Of a stretch of DNA of 64,000 nt, positions 35,941-44,317 are shown piece by piece. Where the stretch lies: the NCBI RefSeq assembly GCF_014295035.1, contig NZ_CP060404.1, positions 4,372,501-4,436,500 of the forward strand, read 5' to 3'. The notes under the pieces were generated by a model. The model saw nothing but the letters and a program-made list of their open reading frames with translations. It was not told the origin of the DNA and did no database searches. This DNA is from Streptomyces buecherae (GTDB taxonomy: Bacteria; Actinomycetota; Actinomycetes; Streptomycetales; Streptomycetaceae). Numbering within the stretch: position 1 is the stretch's first letter; every line of letters begins with the position of its first letter. The position numbers and the translations under genes are program-made.

Positions 35941-37763
35941 GCACCCCGCCGCCCCGTCTCCACCCGGGCGGCGGCGCACCTGCCAACCCCGCTGGCCCGC
36001 CTCCGCGCGGGCCGGTGGCGTTTCCGGTGCCGTGGCGGCACGCGCCCAGGGGCCGGCGCTTCCGGCCCTCTTCTCTCGGGCCGACCGACCCCGCCGAGGC
36101 GCACCGGCCGACGCCCGGCGAGACCTCGGCGCGACGGGCGCCCGCGCGGGGCGTACGACGCGCGCTCGCGCGGACCGTACGGCCGCCGTGCGACGGGGGA
36201 GCGCGGGGCTGGTCCGCTGTACGGGCCGGCGCGTGGCCATGGGCCGTGGCGGGTCGTACGGGCGGGCCTACCGGCGCCGCGCGCGCCACCTCGCTCGTCG
36301 CCCGCCGTCTTCCACTCTTCAATGCCCGGTACACCGAACGGCCCCGCCGCACGCCCGGCGCGGCGCCACCGTGGGCCACCCCGTGGGCGGCGGCGAAAGC
36401 GCGGAAACCTCCAATTACCCCCGCCCCGCGCCGCTCGCCGCCCCGTCGCGCGCGGGGCCGCGCGGGGGATGTGGTTACGCAGAGTGCAAGCGTGATCGCG
36501 CCACGCTGAGGTCGCCGACGCGCGGATACAACTCCTCGGTACTGGCTTGATCTCGCCCCTCAAGTCCAGCTCAAATGTGACGCCAGTGGCCTATGTGACA
36601 GAAGTGATGTTGCGCCTCCGTCGCCCCGAGCCGGGTGACGCGCCGCGTACCGCCGCGTCGAGCCCCGGTACGACCGACCCCGGCGACCCGCCCCTGAGCC
36701 GTCCCGCACGGGCGGCGTCCCGGTGCGCGGCGGCCAGGCCCGGGGCGGCGACGGGCCAACGCGCGGCGGGGCGCGCGTGCTGGCGAACGTGGTGGCGAGG
36801 GGCGCGGTGGGGCGGCCGAAGACGGCTGTGGCGGCGCCGGGAACGGCGGGTCGGAGCCGGCCCGGCAACCGGTGGCAGTTGGCCAGCGTACGGGTGGTGA
36901 CCTGGTAGGGCGTCCCTGGAGCGACGCTCGGACCGGGCGGCCGGCGGGCCCCGGCGCCCCGGTGTCGGATGGTGCGTCGGATGCCGGTTGGTGCGTCAGG
37001 GGAGGTAGTGAGCTGTCGGTGTGTGATGCGACGTGAGGGACCGGTGTGACGTGGGCCTGACGGCGCCGAGGCCGGGGCGGTGAGCGGCCGGCCACCGGGT
37101 GCTGGGCGGCCGGCGTGGCGAGGGCCCGTCCGGGCGCTGCCGCCGCCCGGCGGTCCGGACGCGCCGCGCGGAGCCGCCGCGTCCGCGTGGCCTGGGGCGG
37201 CGGCGCGCGGGCCGGGAGGGACGCGACGGGGCCCGCCAGGCGGCGTGGGGCGGCGGTACGCGCCCGTCGCCGCTCGGGCGGGCCGGCCGGGGCCGCGGTC
37301 GGGCGCGAGGCGGCGCTGGGCGGCGCGCACGGCCCCGAGCTGGGAGCGCGCGGGCCGGCTGCTGATCGCGGCGCGGCCCTGGCCAGGCCGTGGCGCGGGT
37401 CGGCGGGGGCGGCTGACGCCGAGCCAGAAACCGGGCCGGGCGAGGAGCGTGGGGCGCGGTGCGCGAAGGGGGCCGTGCGGCGGGTGGCGCTCCGAGCGGG
37501 CGCTTCGAGCGGTGCGGGCGCCGGGCCGGCGGGGCGCGAGGCCCTCGGCGCGGCAACTCGGTGGCGCGCGGGGCGGAATGAACGGGCCGAGGACGTGGTT
37601 TCCCCTGGCTGCCGGCGACGTGGGCCGGGCATGGAAGCGCCCGGTCGCTGGCGACGGGGGATGCACCAGCGACCGGGCTCCTAGAACGGTAACAAGAGAT
37701 CGGCAGTTCGCAAATTCGATCGCGGATTTCAAGACGCGTATTTCCTGGCTAATACCGGGAGTT

Positions 37764-37777
37764 GTGACCAGGGTCAC
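37764..37777. promoter_or_regulatory. Crp-type site GTGACCAGGGTCAC
   Basis: The 14-mer fits the GTG-N6-GNCAC consensus reported for Streptomyces Crp. It is followed by a GTGTCC...GGACAC inverted repeat at about 37810-37825 and preceded by AT-rich DNA with TAATAC. No gene start is obvious downstream. Confidence 0.45.
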
Positions 37778-38016
37778 GCATCTGGATCGTCTGGAGATCA
37801 TCTGTGCGGTGTCCGTGGGGGACACGCCGTGATCGCCGCCCCCCTCGCCGGCCGCCGACTGGCCTAACTCCGCTATCCCGACGCAATCGCGGCTCACTCA
37901 TGTCGCGTACGCAACAGCGGTGCCCCGCAGCCGTACGCGGACACCACGCTCGACCGCCCGCCGCGCCTACCACGCCCCGGAACGGCGCACCATGCCGAAC
38001 CCGCACCTCAAGGAAA

Positions 38017-38044
38017 CCGCCGGACTCCTAAACCCTTCCGGCGG
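38017..38044. terminator. Inverted repeat, possible attenuator or terminator
   Basis: CCGCCGGA (38017-38024) and TCCGGCGG (38037-38044) flank a 12-nt AT-richer loop. No gene is anchored to it. Confidence 0.35.
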
Positions 38045-38732
38045 CCACAAACTCCCGGGAATCGGTCGGGAACTCCTTATGGCGCGGCGTCCCGCCCGGC
38101 CGCCGGAGCCGCCACCCGGACCGCGCCCACCACGAGCCCCGCGCGGACCCCGGGGCCACCCTCCCCTCCGTCCGGGCACGGCCGCCCAGGGCCTCGCCGC
38201 GCCCCGCCCCAACGGGACTTCGCGCTGGTCGTGCGGGTGTGAGCGACCCAAGCCCGGCAGGGCAGCGCGGGGTGCGGGTGGCGCGGGGGCCGCCCCCGCC
38301 GCGCGGGCGCGCGGCGGCGGTGCCGGCGCCGTGGCCGTCGCCCCTGTTCGACATTCGCGTCCGAGGCGACACCGGGCGCGACGATGGTCACTCCGCGCGC
38401 GGTGTCGGCCGCCGTCACGTGCGGATCGGGCGCGCATTGTGCGGACCGAACGAAAGATTTGTCCGTACCGTACGAACAACGCGTTCCGCAAAGACGCTGC
38501 GATATCCCCCGCTCGGCCGTGGCGTGTGAGGAAGAACGGAAGCCGGGGAAGTCGCGGCGCGTTGCCGTCGCGTACGGGCCCATTCGGCGGGGCTCATCCA
38601 CCGGGATCGGATTCGATCACCGGACGCCCCGCGAACGGCATCCGCGTACGCGCCGTGCAAACAATCGGGCAAACGGGCAGTCGAGCGGACGTGCCATTGG
38701 TGGGGAAACGACGCCGCCGAACAGGGCGTATG

Positions 38733-38749
38733 CGGAATACGATATTCCG
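38733..38749. promoter_or_regulatory. 17-bp palindrome CGGAATA-CGA-TATTCCG
   Basis: Perfect 7-bp arms around a 3-bp centre in an AT-rich island of the gene-free interval. It looks like an operator for a dimeric regulator, about 360 bp from the nearest gene end. Confidence 0.45.
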
Positions 38750-39075
38750 AAAACGGCATCCCCCTCCCTCGCGCCCGCCCCGCTCACCGTTCCGGTCTCC
38801 CGTACTCCGGCACTGCGCTACTCCGGCACCGCGCACCCCCTGGCCTTCCGCCCGTGGCGGCCCTTTTCCCGTTGGCCGCGCTCCACCCCGCACCGGGTTT
38901 CTCGCGCCGGCGGTCCCGCGCCCCGCGTTCCCGCCCGGCCGCGCCCCGGGGCGTGACGCGTCCCGTGGCTCCCGCTCCCGTCTCGGGCCGGGAAACGCCA
39001 CGGGGCGCCCTGCCCGGTCGCGGTGAGCGAGCGGTGCGGGGCGCCCCGGGGGAAGAGGTGCGCGCGGGCGAGTCC

Positions 39076-39095
39076 GGACGGGCCCGGGTGGGCCC
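39076..39095 (-). terminator. Terminator of the SEC-C protein gene
   Basis: ACGGGCCC-GGGT-GGGCCCGT, an 8-bp stem with tetraloop, 7 bp beyond the stop codon of the leftward gene. Confidence 0.75.
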
Positions 39096-39102
39096 GTGGG
39101 CG

Positions 39103-40086
39103 TCAGCTCAGGGTGACCTGACGGTTGGTGAGCCCGCTGCGCGCGCGGCGCTCGTCGGGCGTCAGCGGCTCCTCGGTAGCGAGCGCGCCGGCGAGCCGCT
39201 CCGCGAACTCCGTGGCGGGCTTCTCCGTGTCGTCCGCGCGCATCGCGGTCGGCAGGTCCCACACCGGCACGGTCAGGCCGTGCGCGCGGAACGAGCCGAC
39301 CAGCCGCGTGCCCTCACCGAGCGAGGACACGCCGGCCGCGTGCAGCCGGGCGAGCGCGTCGAGGAGCTTCTCCTCCGGGTGGGTCATCACCCAGCGCAGG
39401 TGGTTCTTGTCCGGCGTCTCGCACCAGTACGCCGACTCGACGCCGGTCAGCCGGACCGTCGGGATCGCGGCCTCGTTCGCCCGCTCCAGGGACGCGCTGA
39501 CCTCGGCGCTCGCGTTCTCCGCGTCCTCGATCCAGAACTCGAACCCCTGGTGCACCACCGGCTCGAAGGGGCGGTCGAGGTCCAGCAGGTCCTGGAGCCG
39601 CGGCCCGTCGCCCGGCGCCCAGCCGGCGCCCCGCTCGTCGCCGGCCGCGACGGGCGTGCCCGGCTCGGCGGTCAGCGCGCGGCGCAACGTGCTCGCCAGG
39701 TCGCGGCTCAGGTCGCCCGACGTGGTGTCGTTCTGGAGGCCGAGCAGCACGGCGCCGTCGTCGCGGCGCAGCGCGGGCCAGGCCATGGGCAGCACCGTGG
39801 CGAGGGTGACCGACGGAACGCCGTCCGGCAGCCCGCCCTTGAGGTGCAGCTCCGCGGTCGCGGCGGGCACCAGCTCGCGCAGCGCGACCCAGTCCGCCTC
39901 GCCGGGCAGCCCCTCGAACGGGCGCTGCACCAGTTCGGTCACCGCGTGCGCGGCGGCCCGGCCGTGGCACGCCTTGTAGCGCCGGCCCGAGTCGCACGGG
40001 CAGGGCTCGCGTGCCCCGACCACGGGGTAGGCATCGGCCGCGCCCTGGGGCGTGGTCTTCGGCTGGGGGCGGCGCTTCTTGGCCAT
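39103..40086 (-). CDS. DUF5926-type protein with N-terminal SEC-C zinc motif
   Basis: 327-residue actinobacterial protein of unknown function. The N terminus is basic (MAKKRRPQPK), followed by a SEC-C-like zinc motif REPCPCDSGRRYKACHG, the same type found at the SecA C terminus. The rest (about residues 50-327) is an alpha/beta domain with no known catalytic motif (FEPVVHQGFEFWIEDAENAS, SAYWCETPDKNHLRWVMTHP). SEC-C motifs bind zinc and often a chaperone or protein partner. Single gene with its own terminator. Confidence 0.85.
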   Translation of the reverse strand: MAKKRRPQPKTTPQGAADAYPVVGAREPCPCDSGRRYKACHGRAAAHAVTELVQRPFEGLPGEADWVALRELVPAATAELHLKGGLPDGVPSVTLATVLPMAWPALRRDDGAVLLGLQNDTTSGDLSRDLASTLRRALTAEPGTPVAAGDERGAGWAPGDGPRLQDLLDLDRPFEPVVHQGFEFWIEDAENASAEVSASLERANEAAIPTVRLTGVESAYWCETPDKNHLRWVMTHPEEKLLDALARLHAAGVSSLGEGTRLVGSFRAHGLTVPVWDLPTAMRADDTEKPATEFAERLAGALATEEPLTPDERRARSGLTNRQVTLS

Positions 40087-40395
40087 GGCGTGGCTGTCTC
40101 CCGGTCGGTACGGCTCCTACGCGTCGCGAGCCTAGCCCTTCCGGTACGCGGGTCCGCCAGAGCGCGCGCCAGGCGGCGCGACGCGCGACCCGACACGGAG
40201 CCGGAATCCGGCAGTCGGTCGCCGGGGCGGCCCGCCGGAGACCGGCGCGGGACCCGGGATCGCTCCCGGCTCTGGCCCGGCCGGCACGCTGGGCCGGGGC
40301 GCCCGGAGGTTGACGAGGGCGACGGGGCCGGTGAGGCCGGGGGCGCGGGGCCGTGGGCTGGGGCCGTCGGGGCGTGGGAGTAGGACGGGGTGCGC

Positions 40396-41112
40396 TCAGG
40401 CGGTGCCGTCCAGCTCGCCCAGTTCGTTCAACTCTTCAAGGCCGTCCAAGGCGCCGCCCCGCCCGCCCAACGGCTCGGGGCGCGGCGTCGCGTAGCGCAG
40501 TTCGGGGGTGAGGACGATGCGCGAGGGCGCCTCGGGGGGCGCGTCATGTGGGGACAAGACCGCCCATACGGTGACTTCGCCGTGCCCGTCCCGTACGCCC
40601 CACTCCTCGGCGAGCGCCGTGATGATGTGCAGGCCCCGGCCGCCGCGGGCCGTGATCGACGGCGTGGCCGGAAGTGGTCTTGTCGGGCCGCCGCCGTCGG
40701 TCGCCTCGACCGTGAGCCTGCCGCACGCCTCCACGCGCCAGGCCGCGCGCATCGCGCCCGTGGCCCCGCCGTCCGCGGTGTCGCACTCGCTCGCCGCGCC
40801 GTCGTCGGCGTCCAGCGGGCGGCCGTACCGACACGCGTTGCTGAGCAATTCGGAAAGGATCAATACTGCGTCGTCTATGACCGACTCCGGCACCCCGCTG
40901 GAGCGAAGCTCCCCGCGCATCCGGTGCCGCGCCTCACCCACGCCCGCAGGGCCATGGGGAACGGACATAGTCGACGACGTCGGCACTTCCTGTGCCACCA
41001 CCAACGCCACCCCCGAGACCTCCTTTGCCCCATGCCAAGGGGTGGATGCCCGGAGGGAGTGGATCGGAAACCGGCCAACTGCGATCGGCTGGCGTACTCG
41101 TCGTGATCGCAT
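40396..41112 (-). CDS. ATP-binding RsbW-like regulatory protein
   Basis: 238-residue GHKL protein. N box VLILSELLSNACRYGRP, G1 VEATDGGGPTRP, G2 GGRGLHIITALAEEWGV. The N-terminal 50 residues (GAKEVSGVALVVAQEVPTSS) are conserved in a Streptomyces HATPase group. The C terminus is Glu/Leu-rich (LDGLEELNELGELDGTA). ATG 41112 is taken as start since it covers the conserved N region; the ribosome site is weak. It lies 38 bp downstream of the glycerophosphodiesterase gene, probably cotranscribed. Partner sigma or anti-sigma antagonist is unknown. Confidence 0.85.
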   Translation of the reverse strand: MRSRRVRQPIAVGRFPIHSLRASTPWHGAKEVSGVALVVAQEVPTSSTMSVPHGPAGVGEARHRMRGELRSSGVPESVIDDAVLILSELLSNACRYGRPLDADDGAASECDTADGGATGAMRAAWRVEACGRLTVEATDGGGPTRPLPATPSITARGGRGLHIITALAEEWGVRDGHGEVTVWAVLSPHDAPPEAPSRIVLTPELRYATPRPEPLGGRGGALDGLEELNELGELDGTA

Positions 41113-41150
41113 ACGTACCGAATGCGCCGGTGCACTCCGTGTCATGCGCG

Positions 41151-41981
41151 TTATGTACGCCCGAGTTGGGACAGCACCTGCTTCGGCCGGTTGGTGATGA
41201 TGGCCTCGACCCCCAGCCGTACGCACAGGTCGACGTCGGCCGGCTCGTTCACGGTCCATACGTGCACCCGGTGCCCCGCGCGGTGCAGGCGGGCGACGAA
41301 CCCGGGGTGGTTGCGCACGATGCGCACGCTGGGACCCGCGATGCTCACGCCCGCCGGCAGCCGGCCGTCCCGAAGGCGGGGCGAGAGGAACTGCGTGAGG
41401 TAGACGGTGGGCAGGCCGGGGGCCGCCGCGCGCACCCGGTGCAGGGAGCGCGCCGAGAAGCTCATGATCCGTACCGGCGCGGGCTCGTCCGGCGCGCTCG
41501 GGCCGCCCGTCAGGCCGAACCGGCGCAACAGCGTCAGCAGCCGGTCCTCCACCTGGCCGGCCCAGCGCGTCGGGTGCTTGGTCTCGATGGCGAGGCTGAC
41601 CGGGCGCCCCGCGTCGGCGACGAGTTCGAGCAGCCGCTCCAGGGTCAGCACGGAGGCGGCGTCCCGGTCCGGCAACTCGGCGTCGGCGGCCTTCCCCTTC
41701 CAAGAACCGAAGTCAAGGGCGGCCAGGTCGGACAGCTCCATGCTGGAGACCGCCCCCCGCCCGTTGGACGTCCGGTTCACCCGCCGGTCGTGCACGCACA
41801 CCAGGTGCCCGTCGGCGGTCAGCCGTACGTCGCACTCCAGGGCGTCCGCGCCCTCCTCGATGGCTCGCTCGTACGCGATCAGGGTGTGCTCGGGTTCCGC
41901 TTCGGAGGCCCCGCGGTGGGCGACGACGAACGGGCTGTGCGGGCCGGGGCGACTGTCCCTGGCCGGGCGCGCATAGGTCAC
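41151..41981 (-). CDS. Glycerophosphodiester phosphodiesterase
   Basis: Hydrolyses glycerophosphodiesters to glycerol-3-phosphate and alcohol. 276 residues, no signal peptide, so cytosolic. The GDPD motif reads VAHRGASEAEPEHTLIAY: the HR and Glu are present, but the usual Asn of PENT is His here. ECDVRLTADGHLVCVHD gives the metal ligands and the second catalytic His. VHVWTVNEPAD and GVEAIITNRP close the TIM barrel. Located upstream of the HATPase in a leftward unit. Confidence 0.9.
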   Translation of the reverse strand: MTYARPARDSRPGPHSPFVVAHRGASEAEPEHTLIAYERAIEEGADALECDVRLTADGHLVCVHDRRVNRTSNGRGAVSSMELSDLAALDFGSWKGKAADAELPDRDAASVLTLERLLELVADAGRPVSLAIETKHPTRWAGQVEDRLLTLLRRFGLTGGPSAPDEPAPVRIMSFSARSLHRVRAAAPGLPTVYLTQFLSPRLRDGRLPAGVSIAGPSVRIVRNHPGFVARLHRAGHRVHVWTVNEPADVDLCVRLGVEAIITNRPKQVLSQLGRT

Positions 41982-42236
41982 CGCGTTATGGTGCCACCGC
42001 CCGGCGCGCGCCGCCTCGGTGGCACCCGCCCCCGCGGAGGCTCGTCCGTTTCGTCCGTTGCACCCAGGCCGAAATGGGGGCGCCGGGTGAGGTTGCCGGT
42101 GGTCCGCCGCCCTCCGGGGCGGGCCCGCCGCTCCTTACGGCGGCCTGACAGGCCGTGGGAAAGGCTGGTGGCAGACCTTCGTACGCGATGGCCGCCCGCC
42201 ACCTGACCGAAACGTCGTGCATCTGAGGAGTGAGCT

Positions 42237-43952
42237 GTGAGCACGGAAAACGAAGGCGCTGCTGTTCCGCCCGAGACCGAGCCGCGCACGGCGCCTCCAG
42301 CGCCGCCCGCCGCGCCCGGCGCCGAGCACCCCGCCCCGGACTACGGCCTCGCCCCGCCCACGACCAGCGCGCCGGCGGAGTCCACGCCCCGGCCGACCGC
42401 CCCGGACGTGGCTGGTTCCGCGCCCGGTGCCGGGGCGGACCCCGCGCGGTCGGCCCCCGACGCGGAGACGGTGGCCGGCGCGCCCGTGGCGCACCCGACG
42501 GCCGAGATCACGTCGGTCGACACGCCCGCGCGCCAGGGCGGCCCGGCCGGCCCGCCCGCCGACGCGGGGCGTACGCCGGCGCCCCTCGCGGAACCGACCC
42601 CCGCGGCGCGGTCGGCCACCACCCCCGGCCACCCGGCGCCGCACGCCGCGACGCCGCACGGGACGGTGGGCGGCCCGCCCGCGGGCGGTGCGGGCGGTGC
42701 GGATGGTGCGGGTGGTGCCGGGGGCGGCGGTTGGTGGTCGGGCGGCGGCCAGCCGTACGGCCCGGGTGGCGGGCCCGGCGACCCGCACGCGCCCTGGGGC
42801 GCCGGCGCGCCCGGCCCGGTGCCGCCACGGCGCGGGCGGGGCGGCATCCTCGCGGGTGTCCTGGCGGCGGTGTTGGTCGCCGGCGGCATCGGCGGCGGCA
42901 TCGGGTTCTGGGCCGCCGAGCGGGACAAGGACAACGAGTCGACCACCATCTCCGCCACCGGAGAAGCCAAGTCCACCGACCGCGCCCCCGGCTCCGTGTC
43001 GGCCATCGCGGACAAGACGCTGCCGAGCGTCGTCACCATCGAGGCGCAGAGCACCTCCGGCGAGGGCGGTACCGGCACCGGCTTCGTCTACGACAAGCAG
43101 GGTCACCTGCTCACCAACAACCACGTCGTCGCGTCCGCCGCGGACAGCGGCGAACTGCGGGTCACGTTCTCCAACGGCAAGAAGTACCGCGCCGAGGTCG
43201 TCGGCCGGGCCGAGGGGTACGACATCGCCGTGCTCAAGCTGAAGGACGCGCCCGGCGGCCTGACCCCGCTGCCGCTCGCCGACTCCGACAAGGTCGAGGT
43301 CGGCGACGGCACGGTGGCCATCGGCGCGCCGTTCGGGCTCTCGGGCACCGTGACGACCGGCATCGTCAGCGCGAAGAAGCGGCCGGTCTCCTCCAGCGAC
43401 GGCGGGGGCAGCAAGGCGTCGTACATGAGCGCGCTGCAGACCGACGCGTCGATAAACCCGGGCAACTCCGGCGGGCCGCTGCTCAACGACTCCGGCGCCG
43501 TCATCGGTGTCAACTCCGCGATCCAGCCGGCGGGCGGCGGTGGCGGCTTCGGCGGCCAGGGCCAGCAGTCCGGCAGCATCGGCCTCGGCTTCGCCATCCC
43601 GATCAACCAGGCCAAGCAGGTCGCCGAGCAACTGATCAAGACGGGGCAGCCGGTCTACCCGGTCATCGAGGCCACGGTGAACATGAAGGACACCGGCGCC
43701 GGCGCCACCATCTCCCGGCAGGGCCAGGGCACCACCGACCCGATCACCCCGGGCGGCCCGGCCGACAAGGCGGGCCTGCGCGCCGGCGACGTGATCACCA
43801 AGCTGGACGACACGGTGATCGACAGCGGCCCGACGCTGATCAGCGAGATCTGGACGCACCGGCCCGGCGACAAGGTCGTCGTCACCTTCCTCAGGGACGG
43901 CAAGGAGAACAAGGTCCAGGTCACCCTGGGCGAGCGCAAGGGCGACAGCTGA
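42237..43952 (+). CDS. HtrA/DegP-like membrane-anchored serine protease
   Basis: 571-residue S1C protease for extracytoplasmic protein quality control. The first 200 residues are a cytoplasmic Pro/Ala/Gly-rich segment. One TM (GGILAGVLAAVLVAGGIGGG, about 202-225) is followed by the trypsin-like domain with catalytic His in LTNNHVVAS, Asp in GYDIAVLKL and Ser in NPGNSGGPLL. A C-terminal PDZ domain (GGPADKAGLRAGDVITKLDD) spans about 465-560. GTG 42237 is the start. Divergent from the glycerophosphodiesterase gene. Confidence 0.94.
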   Translation: MSTENEGAAVPPETEPRTAPPAPPAAPGAEHPAPDYGLAPPTTSAPAESTPRPTAPDVAGSAPGAGADPARSAPDAETVAGAPVAHPTAEITSVDTPARQGGPAGPPADAGRTPAPLAEPTPAARSATTPGHPAPHAATPHGTVGGPPAGGAGGADGAGGAGGGGWWSGGGQPYGPGGGPGDPHAPWGAGAPGPVPPRRGRGGILAGVLAAVLVAGGIGGGIGFWAAERDKDNESTTISATGEAKSTDRAPGSVSAIADKTLPSVVTIEAQSTSGEGGTGTGFVYDKQGHLLTNNHVVASAADSGELRVTFSNGKKYRAEVVGRAEGYDIAVLKLKDAPGGLTPLPLADSDKVEVGDGTVAIGAPFGLSGTVTTGIVSAKKRPVSSSDGGGSKASYMSALQTDASINPGNSGGPLLNDSGAVIGVNSAIQPAGGGGGFGGQGQQSGSIGLGFAIPINQAKQVAEQLIKTGQPVYPVIEATVNMKDTGAGATISRQGQGTTDPITPGGPADKAGLRAGDVITKLDDTVIDSGPTLISEIWTHRPGDKVVVTFLRDGKENKVQVTLGERKGDS

Positions 43953-43998
43953 CCCCGCCGCCCCCACCCCCGTGCCCCACCACCGCGATTGACCCCGC

Positions 43999-44033
43999 CG
44001 CCGCCCCGGTCCGACCTTCGGACCAGGGCGGCG
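43999..44033 (+). terminator. Terminator of the HtrA gene
   Basis: CGCCGCCCCGGTCCGA (43999-44014) pairs with TCGGACCAGGGCGGCG (44018-44033) with a single mismatch and a 3-nt loop. Confidence 0.8.
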
Positions 44034-44090
44034 ACCGGACCCGGAGAGCCGCTAGGCTGTAGACGCCTCGCAGCAGGTCGGCGGGGCACG

Positions 44091-44177
44091 GGAGGCTTGC
44101 CCGAGCGGCCTAAGGGAACGGTCTTGAAAACCGTCGTGGCGGCGACGTCACCGAGGGTTCAAATCCCTCAGCCTCCG
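44091..44177 (+). tRNA. tRNA-Ser (anticodon UGA)
   Basis: 87 nt. Acceptor GGAGGCT pairs with AGCCTCC, discriminator G. Anticodon arm ACGGT-CTTGAAA-ACCGT gives anticodon TGA. A long variable arm (CGTGGCGGCGACGTCACCG) is as in serine tRNAs. T arm GAGGG-TTCAAAT-CCCTC. CCA is not encoded. Its 3' part is the attachment site of the element, whose insertion leaves the gene intact. Confidence 0.97.
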
Positions 44178-44190
44178 CCCAGTTCAGCGT
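44119..44190. repeat. attL, 72-bp direct repeat
   Basis: Identical to 59919-59990. It starts inside the tRNA-Ser anticodon stem and runs 13 bp past the tRNA. Similarity continues with four mismatches through the following terminator hairpin to 44240. Confidence 0.93.
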
Positions 44191-44204
44191 TTTAGCTGGT
44201 CATC

Positions 44205-44233
44205 AGGGGCGCCCCGCGTTGCGGGGCGCCCCT
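44205..44233 (+). terminator. Terminator after tRNA-Ser
   Basis: AGGGGCGCCCCGC-GTT-GCGGGGCGCCCCT, a perfect 13-bp stem. A near copy lies after attR at 60001-60037, where the stem extends to CACCAGGGG...CCCCTGGTG with one mismatch. Confidence 0.85.
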
Positions 44234-44317
44234 GGTGCGTTGGGGGTGTCCCAGGTTGAACGCATGAGTGCCGCTGTCGATCAGTTCGTGTGGCCAACCT
44301 GTGGCCAGCCCGATGAA

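Larger units (their letters stand above)
35941..39102. other. 3.1-kb interval with no supported gene
   Basis: All frames give long but compositionally shapeless Arg/Pro/Ala/Gly translations with no motif, no ribosome site and no conserved feel. AT-richer islands at about 37680-38060 and 38390-38770 carry palindromes (listed separately) and look like regulatory DNA. A degraded gene or a non-coding RNA cannot be excluded. Confidence 0.5.

Noticed and set aside
36560..37897. A 445-codon open frame on the minus strand of the gene-free interval
   Set aside because: Translation is Arg/Pro/Ala/Gly noise with no motif, no ribosome site and no codon-position pattern; all frames are open here because stop codons are rare at this GC content.
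37920..39026. A 368-codon plus-strand frame including MPNPHLKETAGLLNP
   Set aside because: No ribosome site, no domain, and the sequence turns into basic low-complexity translation after 50 codons.
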